From Craspedostauros australis (lineage: Eukaryota; Bacillariophyta; Bacillariophyceae; Mastogloiales; Achnanthaceae), in contig JAMXDE010000006.1 of assembly GCA_026770025.1 (NCBI GenBank), positions 558,001-622,000 of the forward strand: a stretch of DNA of 64,000 nt, in the 5' to 3' direction. A model generated the notes under the pieces. That model was given only the letters and a program-made list of their open reading frames with translations. It made no database searches and had not been told where the DNA came from. Below, piece after piece: positions 46,301 to 55,147 of this stretch. The translations under genes and the position numbers were made by a program. The stretch's first letter is position 1; the number at the start of each line of letters is the position of its first letter.

Positions 46301-47037
46301 TCAAAAATGGCTTGCAGCATTTCTCTTCGATTCACCTTGCCCTCGTTGGCTGGAACGAACGCAGCATCCGTGTCATCCTCACTGGTTGTACTCGCACAAT
46401 CCGACTCGCACTCTTCCATAGACACAGCGACATCTCGTCGCGTGAGCACATCATCTCCTTCCTGTCGATGTGGCGCCCTGCATCTGGTTGCTGATGATTT
46501 GCGCTTGGGACGTGTGGGCGCAGCAGCATCACCACAAGTCCCAATGGAGAACGAATTGGCCTGTGGTACAAAGGCATTCACACCTGTGTGACGTGCACCT
46601 CCGCTGATGGATGATGCACAGTTTGGGCAAAATGGTGGCCTACTGCAGTGACTGCAGAACAGGGTCAGACATTGCTTGCAAGGCATGATACCAAAGCAGT
46701 TGGGCCCCATGTAGTCAGATGTTGGAGTTGCCATGCTGTTGTTGGGGTGGAATGTAGAGTATGGTAGACCACCCACGCCTGTACCGATGTAGCTGGGGAT
46801 GCAAAAGGAAGGAGGTTGTATGTTGGGAGGGACATGATGATTCGCAACCATGGGGAGAGGAGGACTGTGAACGCTGCCATTGTGGTTTGGTCCAACAGGT
46901 GCAGAGTATTGGTACGTTGCGTAGTGCCCATGAGGTGGTTGGGGATAGATGGATGTGCCAGCAGTTGCTGTTTGACGTTGCACCTTTGATTGGGATGGAT
47001 TGGGGTCGCTGCTCGAATCCTCGCGTGGACGGGTCAT
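43393..47037 (-). CDS. 1214-residue transposase-like protein (putative DDE/RNase H-fold)
   Basis: Single intronless frame starting at ATG 47037. Residues 1-120 are Pro/His/Gln-rich. A Cys-rich cluster at about 123-150 (CKQCLTLFC, CSRPPFCPNC) is a likely zinc-binding module. Residues ~230-560 are helical and unrecognised. A central region (~690-1000) carries AVLDHKQRI, then VVFQSDNASCF, then a Lys-rich insert, then TEAQAGKSALDGHFGF and IKGTTTLLLDLSR. Asp, Asp and Glu/Asp in these motifs sit in an order compatible with a DDE catalytic core. I recall the S-DNA-x-C/F ... GK-x-x-xD pattern from uncharacterised multicopy proteins in cnidarians and algae, but I cannot assign a named superfamily. The acidic C-terminus (DDEECEECLNE, DGQDADVIDG) is typical of adaptor tails. 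It lies centrally between the inverted terminal regions, which supports a transposon role. Confidence 0.8.
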   Translation of the reverse strand: MTRPREDSSSDPNPSQSKVQRQTATAGTSIYPQPPHGHYATYQYSAPVGPNHNGSVHSPPLPMVANHHVPPNIQPPSFCIPSYIGTGVGGLPYSTFHPNNSMATPTSDYMGPNCFGIMPCKQCLTLFCSHCSRPPFCPNCASSISGGARHTGVNAFVPQANSFSIGTCGDAAAPTRPKRKSSATRCRAPHRQEGDDVLTRRDVAVSMEECESDCASTTSEDDTDAAFVPANEGKVNRREMLQAIFEAAGISIKPLSRFHVDGFERLPRKTATGRWSLINRVWDGVCGGSTQHMFPGREPPEQLSEAMTFVRHRKQLPPVLLEQTLCHLAFWGNQDLSLTARAVLAMTCDSRRCTRILAAHYSSLSKGDKAKIKLGRRSMSRTGHRRLSHVGGMILSGGKFPHADYKYRVKESSLQGVVSFLTSMFQYRPGITRSVKLAGVLFPDLPIFIRGSISEEQLFAKYKNTTDDPVGMPAFRSILTLLTRRGKCQTGLSSFYTDTLTVFMHFQSMIKRVMELLWTQNKEHQDKELVSELLDEAQAIITDSDSVLSFAKWEYANKHIQVKSTADNLHSAEFALTNDSLSFVNQACKQCADVMTFFPIRVRNFMKTATNSITGNTFELDRMAAAINLCDDALRQYMAHQVRRKVQAQKIKEEKERLKDHPDRIIAVLDHKQRILPTENQEAQKAFFGKNGMSLLGVMTIQYKNGKFEYRFIDMVMKGRNKQDHVQVAGAIKILHATVLPKLHKGVKEVVFQSDNASCFASPALMRYMHGLNQGEVEVEYTMPEKKKKRKTTAKNKGKHKDKAKYPPPPKINTEQSSYHDAKAASSTKAKAQQDTGTRPPKPRLQIIQWLYTEAQAGKSALDGHFGFVSRQLRLYVDSARDAKIATEGDIFTVLKAANIKGTTTLLLDLSRLGHAIICGVDGKEKAFATNRVSVRATHQIDLIDDKIQVTASSGLTHPETITQGKIDKFDILHLDVTCNDEDITEVSPAFVMDPQNIRGSQPTERRHATTTNKSTTKTEVLKRVLTSRVLEPATAAAETANCERNATVDFPQSIRQGWAICHPDKATSRKKDPSAPPATKVPSMSKQVAQIVCDAAIACRNPDTRRSAHVLHEELMAGPFLLDWEQRIKVDITYLKCFLAAPDGRAERYLENNGYLDDEECEECLNEMHELRIMASKENTQSEEAHEEQVLDDRPYDGQDADVIDGNLLPSDD

Positions 47038-47382
47038 GATGCGATAGCGATGGTGGCTGACGGACGATGTGGGTGGGGGGGAAGGCACAGATGATTCTGA
47101 ATGATCTCGATGTTGGGGAGCACTGAGTGTTGTGCTGACATTGCAGATACGAGAGCACAGCAGACAGCGACAACAATACACAACAAACCAAAATGACACA
47201 TGCATATTCGTTCACAACAGCATGAGGGATGTGTTTGTGTCGAGATCGGCAGCAACAGTTCAACGGTCGCTCATTGGTGCATACGTGTTTGTGATTGGAG
47301 AATGTATGTGGAACCATCTGCGATTTTTATTCTGGCGAAAGAGTGAGTGTGACGCGGCGCCAACACAACGAGAGAGCAAGTG

Positions 47383-47383
<1 letters not shown>

Positions 47384-47420
<37 letters not shown>
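47384..47420. repeat. (GA)n microsatellite
   Basis: About 18 GA units, roughly 350 bp upstream of the transposase-like start codon. Confidence 0.95.
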
Positions 47421-47423
<3 letters not shown>

Positions 47424-47707
47424 CGAGTGCTACATCAATCCGTCTATCCATTCATTCTCTATTGAATTTCATAATACTTTTTATTCTCATCGATTGTCAC
47501 CTCGATTTCTCATCATTTGCATTGGCATCGTGAGAGACGATCGAGTGTGTAATGATTGCTTCCCTGGTGGCCAAACGCAAAACGGTAGAATACAATCGAT
47601 CTGTTCTTCGTTGGCTGCCATTTGGAGTTGTGTTGGCTGTCGGCGCCGATCGTCTCAGATGCGACGATTGAAGTATCCGCAGCGAATGGGCAAGAGTACA
47701 GTCGTTG

Positions 47708-47812
47708 GGTGTGTGGTGTGTGGTGTGTGGTGTGTGGTGTGTGGTGTGTGGTGTGTGGTGTGTGGTGTGTGGTGTGTGGTGTGTGGTGTGTGATGTGTGA
47801 TGTGTGATGTGA
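47708..47812. repeat. TGTGTGG heptamer array
   Basis: About 13 perfect TGTGTGG units followed by three TGTGTGA variants. It yields spurious Cys/Val/Trp frames on one strand and His/Thr frames on the other. Confidence 0.95.
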
Positions 47813-48717
47813 GTTCGCTGGGGGCGGACATTCTGTTCTGCCTGTTGCTTTTGATTGGTGCGTCGGAGATTGGTGGCTGGTCCATGAATCTGTCATTTGT
47901 GATCCCATCGTGTTGTTTTCTTGATTTTCGGACATACTTTGGTTCTTCGTTGTTCATTTGCTAAATGTCATTCATCTTCGTGAGCAACAAACGACATTTA
48001 CACTGAACCATTGACGATTCCCATCCAATCAGATTTGACCGAGGTGCGCCAAATTCACAACAACAACTCCCACACCACACCCACATTTTCGACCAAGACA
48101 ACAAAACTGGATCGGGCATCGACCAAGGCATGCAGTGTATTGTCGAGTATGAGACAAGTGGAAGACGCCAAGTCGATCTTCGAACCATGATGGAACCGCA
48201 AAAGCGCAGCGCTCACAATGGTGCAGGAACGCGTCCGTGGTTCCACATATTTCAGGAGCCGCTGCAATTTGTCCACTGCCGTTGCTGATCGTCAATTCTG
48301 TTGGTTGAGTCGTTGGCCTCGTGATGCCAAGCGGTAGGAAATCATGCCCCGCACCATCTCCAGCATCCGGGCCATCCGCAAACCTGCGTAACCATCTGTA
48401 TCAATTCCATATGCATCTCCTTCCATTGGTGGAATTCGAAAAGGCCAACACCACACGGATCCGCGAGCAATTGAAAGTCAACACACAGTCTGCCGGAGTC
48501 CGCAGCCCTCGCAAGAGGATTGCGAGCAACATCAATTCGGAGCGTGTAGATCGCTCAGACACAACCTCCCCTTTCCCATCAGCCAAACACCATACAGTAT
48601 TGCGCAATACGAAAGGTTGATGCAACTGGAATGGCATAGACTCACCTCAATCGCGCCAATCGTGCATGACACTGACGATGCCCTCCAGAAGGTGCATGTC
48701 GACGGAGCGGAATTTGC

Positions 48718-49110
48718 ACGGGTATGGATTTGGTGGGATAGAAATAGCACCAGACGGAATTGCGAAATAAAAATTGGACGACTACAAAGTAAACAATGAG
48801 GCGGAGGAGATGAGAGTGGTTCGTCCCTCCAGACGTCGAAACTGATAGAATGCGTGATGGAAACGTTCAGGTGAGGGTGCAAAAATGTTTGTGCGAAGAA
48901 TAACACGGGGTCCCTACATAGGTATGCTTTTGTTGGCATAGGAATAGCACCAGGCGGAATTTCGAAATAAAAATTGAACGACTACAAAGTAGACGACAAG
49001 ATGAAGAAGACGACGCCAGTCCGAGCATGTGGCTGTCGAAACCGATGGAGTCCGTGAACGCAGCGGAAAGGGGAAGATATTGCAACTTTATCGTGAGAAA
49101 TAACACGAGA
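48718..49110 (+). repeat. imperfect tandem duplication, about 215 bp
   Basis: GGATAGAAATAGCACCAGAC and GGCATAGGAATAGCACCAGG start the two copies. Both continue with GGAATT-CGAAATAAAAATTG, GACTACAAAGTA and a later GTGATGGAAACG or GTGAACGCAGCGG segment. Confidence 0.7.
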
Positions 49111-49511
49111 GAAAACGAGAATCCGGCAACACAACGCGCCGAACTAAAAATAGCACAGGGTGAATCGCATGCATCGTATTGGTGGGTGGGTATGTCGGCA
49201 GCGTTGAAATCAAGGTATGGAGTTCATCCAACGGAGAGGATCGTGCAAAGGATGAATGCAGTAATGTTTGCAATTGTGCTACGCACACAACAACATCGTA
49301 TACCACTATTGAAAAATTCAGTAGATTGATTTGGGAGAAAATTGGGGAACCAGAAATTGGACACAAAGGACCCAAGACAAACAAGGAGTTGGCACGGCAC
49401 AACTCCAGGTTGTGGCTCTCACACTCCTGCGCAAGCCAGAGTGGGTATGATGGTGCTGTCGTACGCTGTCTAGTGTATGAACATACCTATCGTTCAATGA
49501 TAAGAATCTAA

Positions 49512-49973
49512 TCAGTGGATTGCTAGAGTAGGCACAAGGTGGGCACCTGCAGCATTGCCACAGAATGCTACATGGACACCATCGCCGCCGACACCAAGCG
49601 GCATGCCGAATGGAATAAGATTCTTGAATGATCGATCCCAAATGCCCTGCTCCAAGTACAACGCAATCTCCATGATGCTGGTAACATTGTCTGGTACAAA
49701 CGGACTGACTCCAAGAGCAAATGTGCTGACTTCTGCCCATGAGCTAATCGGTGACTTGCGCCAGGCTGCTTTGACAGTTGTGTGTAGCAATTTGTGGCTG
49801 CACGTACCGGCGTTTGCTCCGCCCATCTGCACCATGTCCTGCGATGGTACCAATACGGCGACTATGGTTCGTCGCCAAGTGTGTCGATACGGTATCCTTG
49901 GGATGATCACAGCTCGCTCCATCCATCCATTCGTCGATCTACCCAATACGTATGGTACTGGTATCAGTAGCAT
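49512..49973 (-). CDS. weak hypothetical open frame
   Basis: 153 codons from ATG 49973. The C-terminal two thirds (WRKSPISSWAEVSTFALGVS, GMPLGVGGDGVHVAFCGNAA) reads more protein-like than its neighbours. No domain, no splice partner and no conserved motif were found. It may be a relic inside the large element. Confidence 0.2.
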   Translation of the reverse strand: MLLIPVPYVLGRSTNGWMERAVIIPRIPYRHTWRRTIVAVLVPSQDMVQMGGANAGTCSHKLLHTTVKAAWRKSPISSWAEVSTFALGVSPFVPDNVTSIMEIALYLEQGIWDRSFKNLIPFGMPLGVGGDGVHVAFCGNAAGAHLVPTLAIH

Positions 49974-52011
49974 GGCATGTCATGTCGTGTCGTATCGGAA
50001 AGCCACGAATGTATTCTGGAGTGTGTGCGATTTGTCGCTTGGCTTGTGAATTGGGATGCGCAGTTCTCTTGCAAATGGACACCAGTTCTCAGCGCAGAGC
50101 AGTGGCTCACATTTTGCTCTCACACGAACACAAGTCAATCGTGACGAGAGGACGAGCACGCGCCATCAATTCGAAAATGTTTGTGCTTGCGAGGAAATCG
50201 GAACAAGCTCTCAGCCTCATCCACACTACCTCATCCATTAGTATGGTACTATTGTTTCATTGCTCAGAACGTCCCATCCATCTGCTCCAACGCTTTCCGT
50301 ACAGATGATCACCACCAGATTCTTGTCTATTACTCATCCAACAACCGCTGGGGGAGACAACAAATCGCAACCGCCTGTGCAACAGCGTTCACCAATCATC
50401 AACCGCCAGTGCCATTCATGGTTGGCGCCGGCTGTTGCTTGCTCTGTGACTATCCAGACTGCCACGAACGGCCCCAGCAGACAACGGAGAATGACGACGA
50501 TCAGCGAGAGCAAGTGATGTTACCAAATCCATAGGCGCAAAAAAAAAAAAAGACACACGATGGTATCGATGTCTTCGCCTAGAGCAAAATTAGAACCGTG
50601 TTTCCACAGCACCAAGAAGAATTGCTGTCGTATGCGATACTGCTATCAAACCAATACAATAACCCTAAACCCAATCCACAAAATGGTGTCCAAACGGTCA
50701 GCACGTTGTTGTTCCTTGTCTTTGATCCACAACAACTCTGGAGACGATAACGCACCATGGAACTGATCGTCATACCTATCTTATGAGGGTAACAATGCTG
50801 ACAATCCTCGCACTCCAAGTCTGCCTGCGCCGCTGACCACCAAGCGCACCTTGTGGATGCAACACCATCGTTGACGGTTGGAATTGACGGTTGGAATTGA
50901 CGGTGGAATGTTGATTCTGCGGAAGTCAGCCGATCCATCACAAGATCGAACCTGGTCAGCCTCCGATGTGCAAATAATACAAATGTGGGCAGGTAGGATA
51001 AAAACAGATGTATTATATAATATGATATACTGCTGTACTCCCCTTCTTGTGTTCAGTGCGGTACATCATTCTGTTCTCGCAGAGCCACTCCGCAGTTTTG
51101 CGGCGCACCAGAACCGATTCTTCTGGGGAATGTGTGTTGGCACACACAAAGCACTCCGGAATGCGCGAGCGCAGTGTCTGAATTGGTTCTGTTCCACACA
51201 GGTTTCTACCAAAAACCATATACTACGTCTGTATGTCCACCGAAATCAGAGGTAGAACAGAGCGATTCTTTGGGTGCGACATGGAACAAAACCAGGAAAA
51301 GGAATGAAACATGATCAAGAAAAGAGCAAAATGAGCTCACAAACTTCCACAACAACAACGAACATCAAATCCTCCAGGAGAGGCGCAACGAACGGAAACT
51401 CACCAACTCGAGAAGAGCACAGCAGCGTACATCAGGAATGTGCCGTAGTCGCCAGCTGACTTTATTTCGCAGAACAAGAACCTTATCCTCCTGCACCTAT
51501 CTTGTCACAGAGTCTCGTGACCCTTGTATGAAATGAGAGACCACACGTGGAACGCGCGAGATCATGGTGCGACGAACCCGGCAGTGATCTCAGTTCCCGC
51601 GCTCACGAAGTACTAGCAGCATTGGCAAAAGCAAAAGTAACATCCCACTATACCTGGTGGAATATGCTGATAGCTCTGCGCCTCCATCCCACCCTAATGT
51701 CGTATGGTACAGCGCAGTGCGCGTACGTACCATCGCATTCTGATGCAGTTTTGCTCTTCCACACCATTTGTTCCAAGTCCACCGCGAGAAACTGCGTCCA
51801 ATCAATTGGGGCCAAAAACAGCCGAAATGTATGCCAGTTCGCACGACTGTAGACACGTCTGACTTCAGCTTCGAGCGCCTTGCTGTGAGTCCGTCTGAGA
51901 GAGGAAAAAAGAACATTTTCGCCGCTCGCCGACGTCCAACTTGAAGACAATGACGAGTCGCATCCATGTCCGATCGAAAGCTAAAAACCTAAAGCACGGG
52001 CTACTGCGGGG

Positions 52012-52178
52012 AATTTCTCAACTCAAGCCCTCATAACTTATAAAATATAAAGTGTAACAATTCTAGGAAAGTCAATCCGTCACTTTCTCATAGAGAGGAA
52101 CATCATATTAAATTTATAGGGAAATCTGAGAGGACTTCCCGAGAAAGGTGTACTATTTTCGCTCAGGCGGGTCTTAAG
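52012..52178 (-). mobile_element. right terminal region, inner part
   Basis: Reverse complement of the inner half of the left terminal region. It holds TTCCCGAGAAAGGTGTACTA through CGGGTCTTAAGT (52137-52180), AACAATTCTAGG, and TCAAGCCCTCATAACTT. The order and polarity mirror 39218-39385. Confidence 0.55.
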
Positions 52179-52542
52179 TCCCATGTTCCTCCACGATGTC
52201 CCGTGTTGCAGAAAAAAAAACCGATTTCGGTCCGAAACCCGAAAGTGGGTTGTTTTTTTTCTGACTCCTTCGAGTAACACATTTATTTGGCGATTTAAAA
52301 AAAAAACCTCGCGATGCAGCACGGCGTCATTGGTCATGTCTCAGGGGTTCCTTTCCGTGCGCCTGACTTGCTTTTCTGACGTCATGGGATCTGAGGTAAT
52401 GAGCTTTTACTTTTTGATTTCGATGTCATCCACCACGCTCCTGACAACAACACCAAAATCCTGGCAACGGTGTAACACAACAAGGAGGGTGGAGCACGAA
52501 TCATGATTATTGTTTGTTCAATTACCACAACTGTTGCGATTA

Positions 52543-52559
52543 TGATAGAACTAAGACAT
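52543..52559. repeat. target-site duplication, 5' copy
   Basis: TGATAGAACTAAGACAT, identical to 60935-60951, brackets the LINE. Confidence 0.9.
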
Positions 52560-52666
52560 AATACCAGAACCCGAAAATCCAAAACACACAGTAACAACAA
52601 TAAAATCCAAAACAGAACACATCAACAATTTCACGGTACTAAGTCTACAGAAGTTTGTACGCAACC

Positions 52667-55147
52667 ATGGATCGCAAACAGCAAGCGAAGAAGACCACAA
52701 AGCAGGTCCGCATCGTAATCGACAAAGCTGTTGACGATATGGAAGTCGAAGCAACAACCAACGAAGCACAAGCCCAACAGACAAAGCCACCGCCAGAGCC
52801 AGATCCGAAAGCAAACGAAGCAGCAGAGCTGGAGAAACAAGGATGGATAGCCACTGCATGGCAAACTCCCAACGCTTCTCGTTGGAAAAAACTTCCGTTG
52901 AGTGTCATCACGCAAGCCAAAGGGTACACATCAGAGGAGGTCTTTGGGGAAACGGGACGGTCGCTCCACGACAAGGCGAAGCAAGTGCTAACCCTGAAAG
53001 CCCTGTGGGAAGGCAACGACACCTCGTTTGTCTCGGCAATGGTCCCCTCCGTCAAAGAGATCACCGAGTTTTTCCAAGCTGTGATGGACAGCAGAATCAC
53101 AAAACTTGGGAAGGCAAAAATCTCTCCGGATGACCCCAAACGAACAGGAGTCAAACAGATGATAGCAGACCTGTCTCTCACAGACCCTCGCAAATGCTTT
53201 GGCCCGTCGCCACAAGGGGAGCACCAGAAGACGATGGCGAATCAGATGACGATCATGTGGGCAGCAGCAGTCAACTACATGGGCAGCCAATATCCTGAAG
53301 AATTGAGCCCACCGGAGGTTGATTCAGCAGCGGAGCCCATGGAGGAAGATAGCAACGACAGCAGCCACGACCTTGAGGCGCTTATCACTAAGCGACCCCT
53401 GCGTCAATCGAATCTCACGGCTTTCACGACCACAGTCAAGGAGGGAAAATCCAAGCGACCCAAAACTGTCAAAGCCCCTGCAGCGGCAGCACTTCCAAAT
53501 CCTAATCAGACCTCTGATCAACCTGACGCACCTGGGGAATCTGAAGATGACGCCGCCAAAAAGCAAGGGTGGACGACAGTGGAGGCCAGGGAGACGCAGA
53601 TCGGCAACATCAAGCGACGACACTACGAAAGATTTGAAATGCGCTTGAAGATCCCGAAAGGGTCTCGCACGCCAGTCCGGGATTTTCAGGCAAGATTCGC
53701 ACAATGGTGGGAGGAGGCCAAAGACATGGACAAGAGCCTCGTCATACGCCCATGGTACAAGAAGAACAAGAAGAAAGGATGCATCTCGACAACGGAAGGA
53801 GTCCCAACCCAATGGAAGGACCTCAGAGTCTACGTGGGAAAGGCAAATCCAAGCTCAAGGAGCGAGGATGTGTACATGCAGATTCTGCTGGCATCCAATG
53901 TCGACATGCAAGTCTTTACCAGCAGGAGCAACGAGATGGAAGGATCCTACACAGAAGGAGAATATGCCTACATCCAAGACCTAAGGGATGCGGAGCACAT
54001 CACCGAAATCGGATTCATGGCGTACTCAGGAAACTTCACGAAGGCGAAGCAAACTCTCGAAATCATCAACCAACTACTGGAGGAAAGCAGAGCAAAGATC
54101 AAGGTGGGAGGAAGAGTCAAATTCATCGGAAAAGTACAGGAGGATGTCCAAGACGAGCATAGAGCCAATGGAGGAAGCTGGTACAACGCGCCTTGGATGG
54201 CGCTACACATCCACGCCGATGTCAAAGACGCTCGACGGGCATCCAAAATGCTTGGTCAAATCTTCAACAAAAGAGACGCGCATCGTGGGGGGCTGAACTA
54301 CCGCTACGTCCCCAAACCGGGAACATCCGTCATGGGAGCCAAGACCGCCACCAAGGTGAAGGCCATGATCAAGAAACACCAGCGCTACGTACGACAGCTC
54401 AAGTACGAACAGCTCAAGGGAGACTTCTCGCTCGATGAAAAAGATCCGGAGACCAAGCAAATCACTCTGCGACAATTTCTGGCAAAGCAAACCAAAGAGG
54501 GGTGCCCTCTCATCCACGATGTGAGCACGACGCACATGGCAGATGGCAAGGAAGACGCCATACACATCGTCGCATTTGGTGAACGATTCCCGGAAGCAGT
54601 CGGGATCATACACACCATTGCCGTCCGCTGTGCCACGGAGATCAACGAGTCAACCAACGCGTGGTTCTCAGACGACATCGTCGAGATGAGCTGTCTCATG
54701 CAGAAAGATGACAGTGGAGACTACGTTGATGCCGAAATGGAGCTGGAGATGGATTTCCTGCTTGATGAAGGCTTCGGCGAAGTGCAAATCGACGGCATGG
54801 GAATGATGGACGACGACCAAGAGCCCTCGCCAAGGAGAAAGAAGCCAAGGCTAGAGGATGAGTCGGTCTACACGTTCACCACTGAACTTGGCAAATCAGC
54901 AGCATCGTCACGATACACCCAACCAGACTCACAGACAGAGGCAGAGGAAATCGAAAATGAACTGGAGGCAGTCATGAGAGAAGCAAGGAAAGACCAAGAG
55001 GCGGAACGCAATCGTAAGAGAGTGCAAGAACAATCAAACGAGATCGCCAACAAAGATTCCATCATCGCAGCGCTGCGCGCCCAGCTACAGGCGTCCGGCT
55101 CGGCTCCCCCCGACTCAAGCAAAGAAGGGGGCGCAACCAATGAATAA
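52667..55147 (+). CDS. LINE ORF1 protein
   Basis: 826 residues from ATG 52667 (MDRKQQAKKTTKQVR). It begins basic. There is an unrecognised helical region at ~60-200, a basic stretch with EMRLKIPKGSRTPV near 330, and mixed alpha/beta sequence with VRFIG-like and ALHIHADVKDARRASKMLG segments at ~490-540, possibly an RNA-binding fold. An acidic linker leads to a C-terminal coiled coil (EEIENELEAVMREARKDQEA) suited to multimerisation. No CCHC knuckle is present in this ORF. ORF1 proteins of LINEs bind the element RNA and form the ribonucleoprotein. The stop overlaps the ORF2 start in ATGAATAA. Confidence 0.9.
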   Translation: MDRKQQAKKTTKQVRIVIDKAVDDMEVEATTNEAQAQQTKPPPEPDPKANEAAELEKQGWIATAWQTPNASRWKKLPLSVITQAKGYTSEEVFGETGRSLHDKAKQVLTLKALWEGNDTSFVSAMVPSVKEITEFFQAVMDSRITKLGKAKISPDDPKRTGVKQMIADLSLTDPRKCFGPSPQGEHQKTMANQMTIMWAAAVNYMGSQYPEELSPPEVDSAAEPMEEDSNDSSHDLEALITKRPLRQSNLTAFTTTVKEGKSKRPKTVKAPAAAALPNPNQTSDQPDAPGESEDDAAKKQGWTTVEARETQIGNIKRRHYERFEMRLKIPKGSRTPVRDFQARFAQWWEEAKDMDKSLVIRPWYKKNKKKGCISTTEGVPTQWKDLRVYVGKANPSSRSEDVYMQILLASNVDMQVFTSRSNEMEGSYTEGEYAYIQDLRDAEHITEIGFMAYSGNFTKAKQTLEIINQLLEESRAKIKVGGRVKFIGKVQEDVQDEHRANGGSWYNAPWMALHIHADVKDARRASKMLGQIFNKRDAHRGGLNYRYVPKPGTSVMGAKTATKVKAMIKKHQRYVRQLKYEQLKGDFSLDEKDPETKQITLRQFLAKQTKEGCPLIHDVSTTHMADGKEDAIHIVAFGERFPEAVGIIHTIAVRCATEINESTNAWFSDDIVEMSCLMQKDDSGDYVDAEMELEMDFLLDEGFGEVQIDGMGMMDDDQEPSPRRKKPRLEDESVYTFTTELGKSAASSRYTQPDSQTEAEEIENELEAVMREARKDQEAERNRKRVQEQSNEIANKDSIIAALRAQLQASGSAPPDSSKEGGATNE

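Larger units (their letters stand above)
47813..52011. other. gene-poor interior of the putative large element
   Basis: Apart from the repeats and the weak minus-strand frame listed separately, no gene is supported in 4.2 kb. It contains a 13-bp poly-A at about 50529 and many short AT-rich frames. Confidence 0.45.

Noticed and set aside
47513..47957. His/Thr-rich minus-strand frames
   Set aside because: Arise from the TGTGTGG array.
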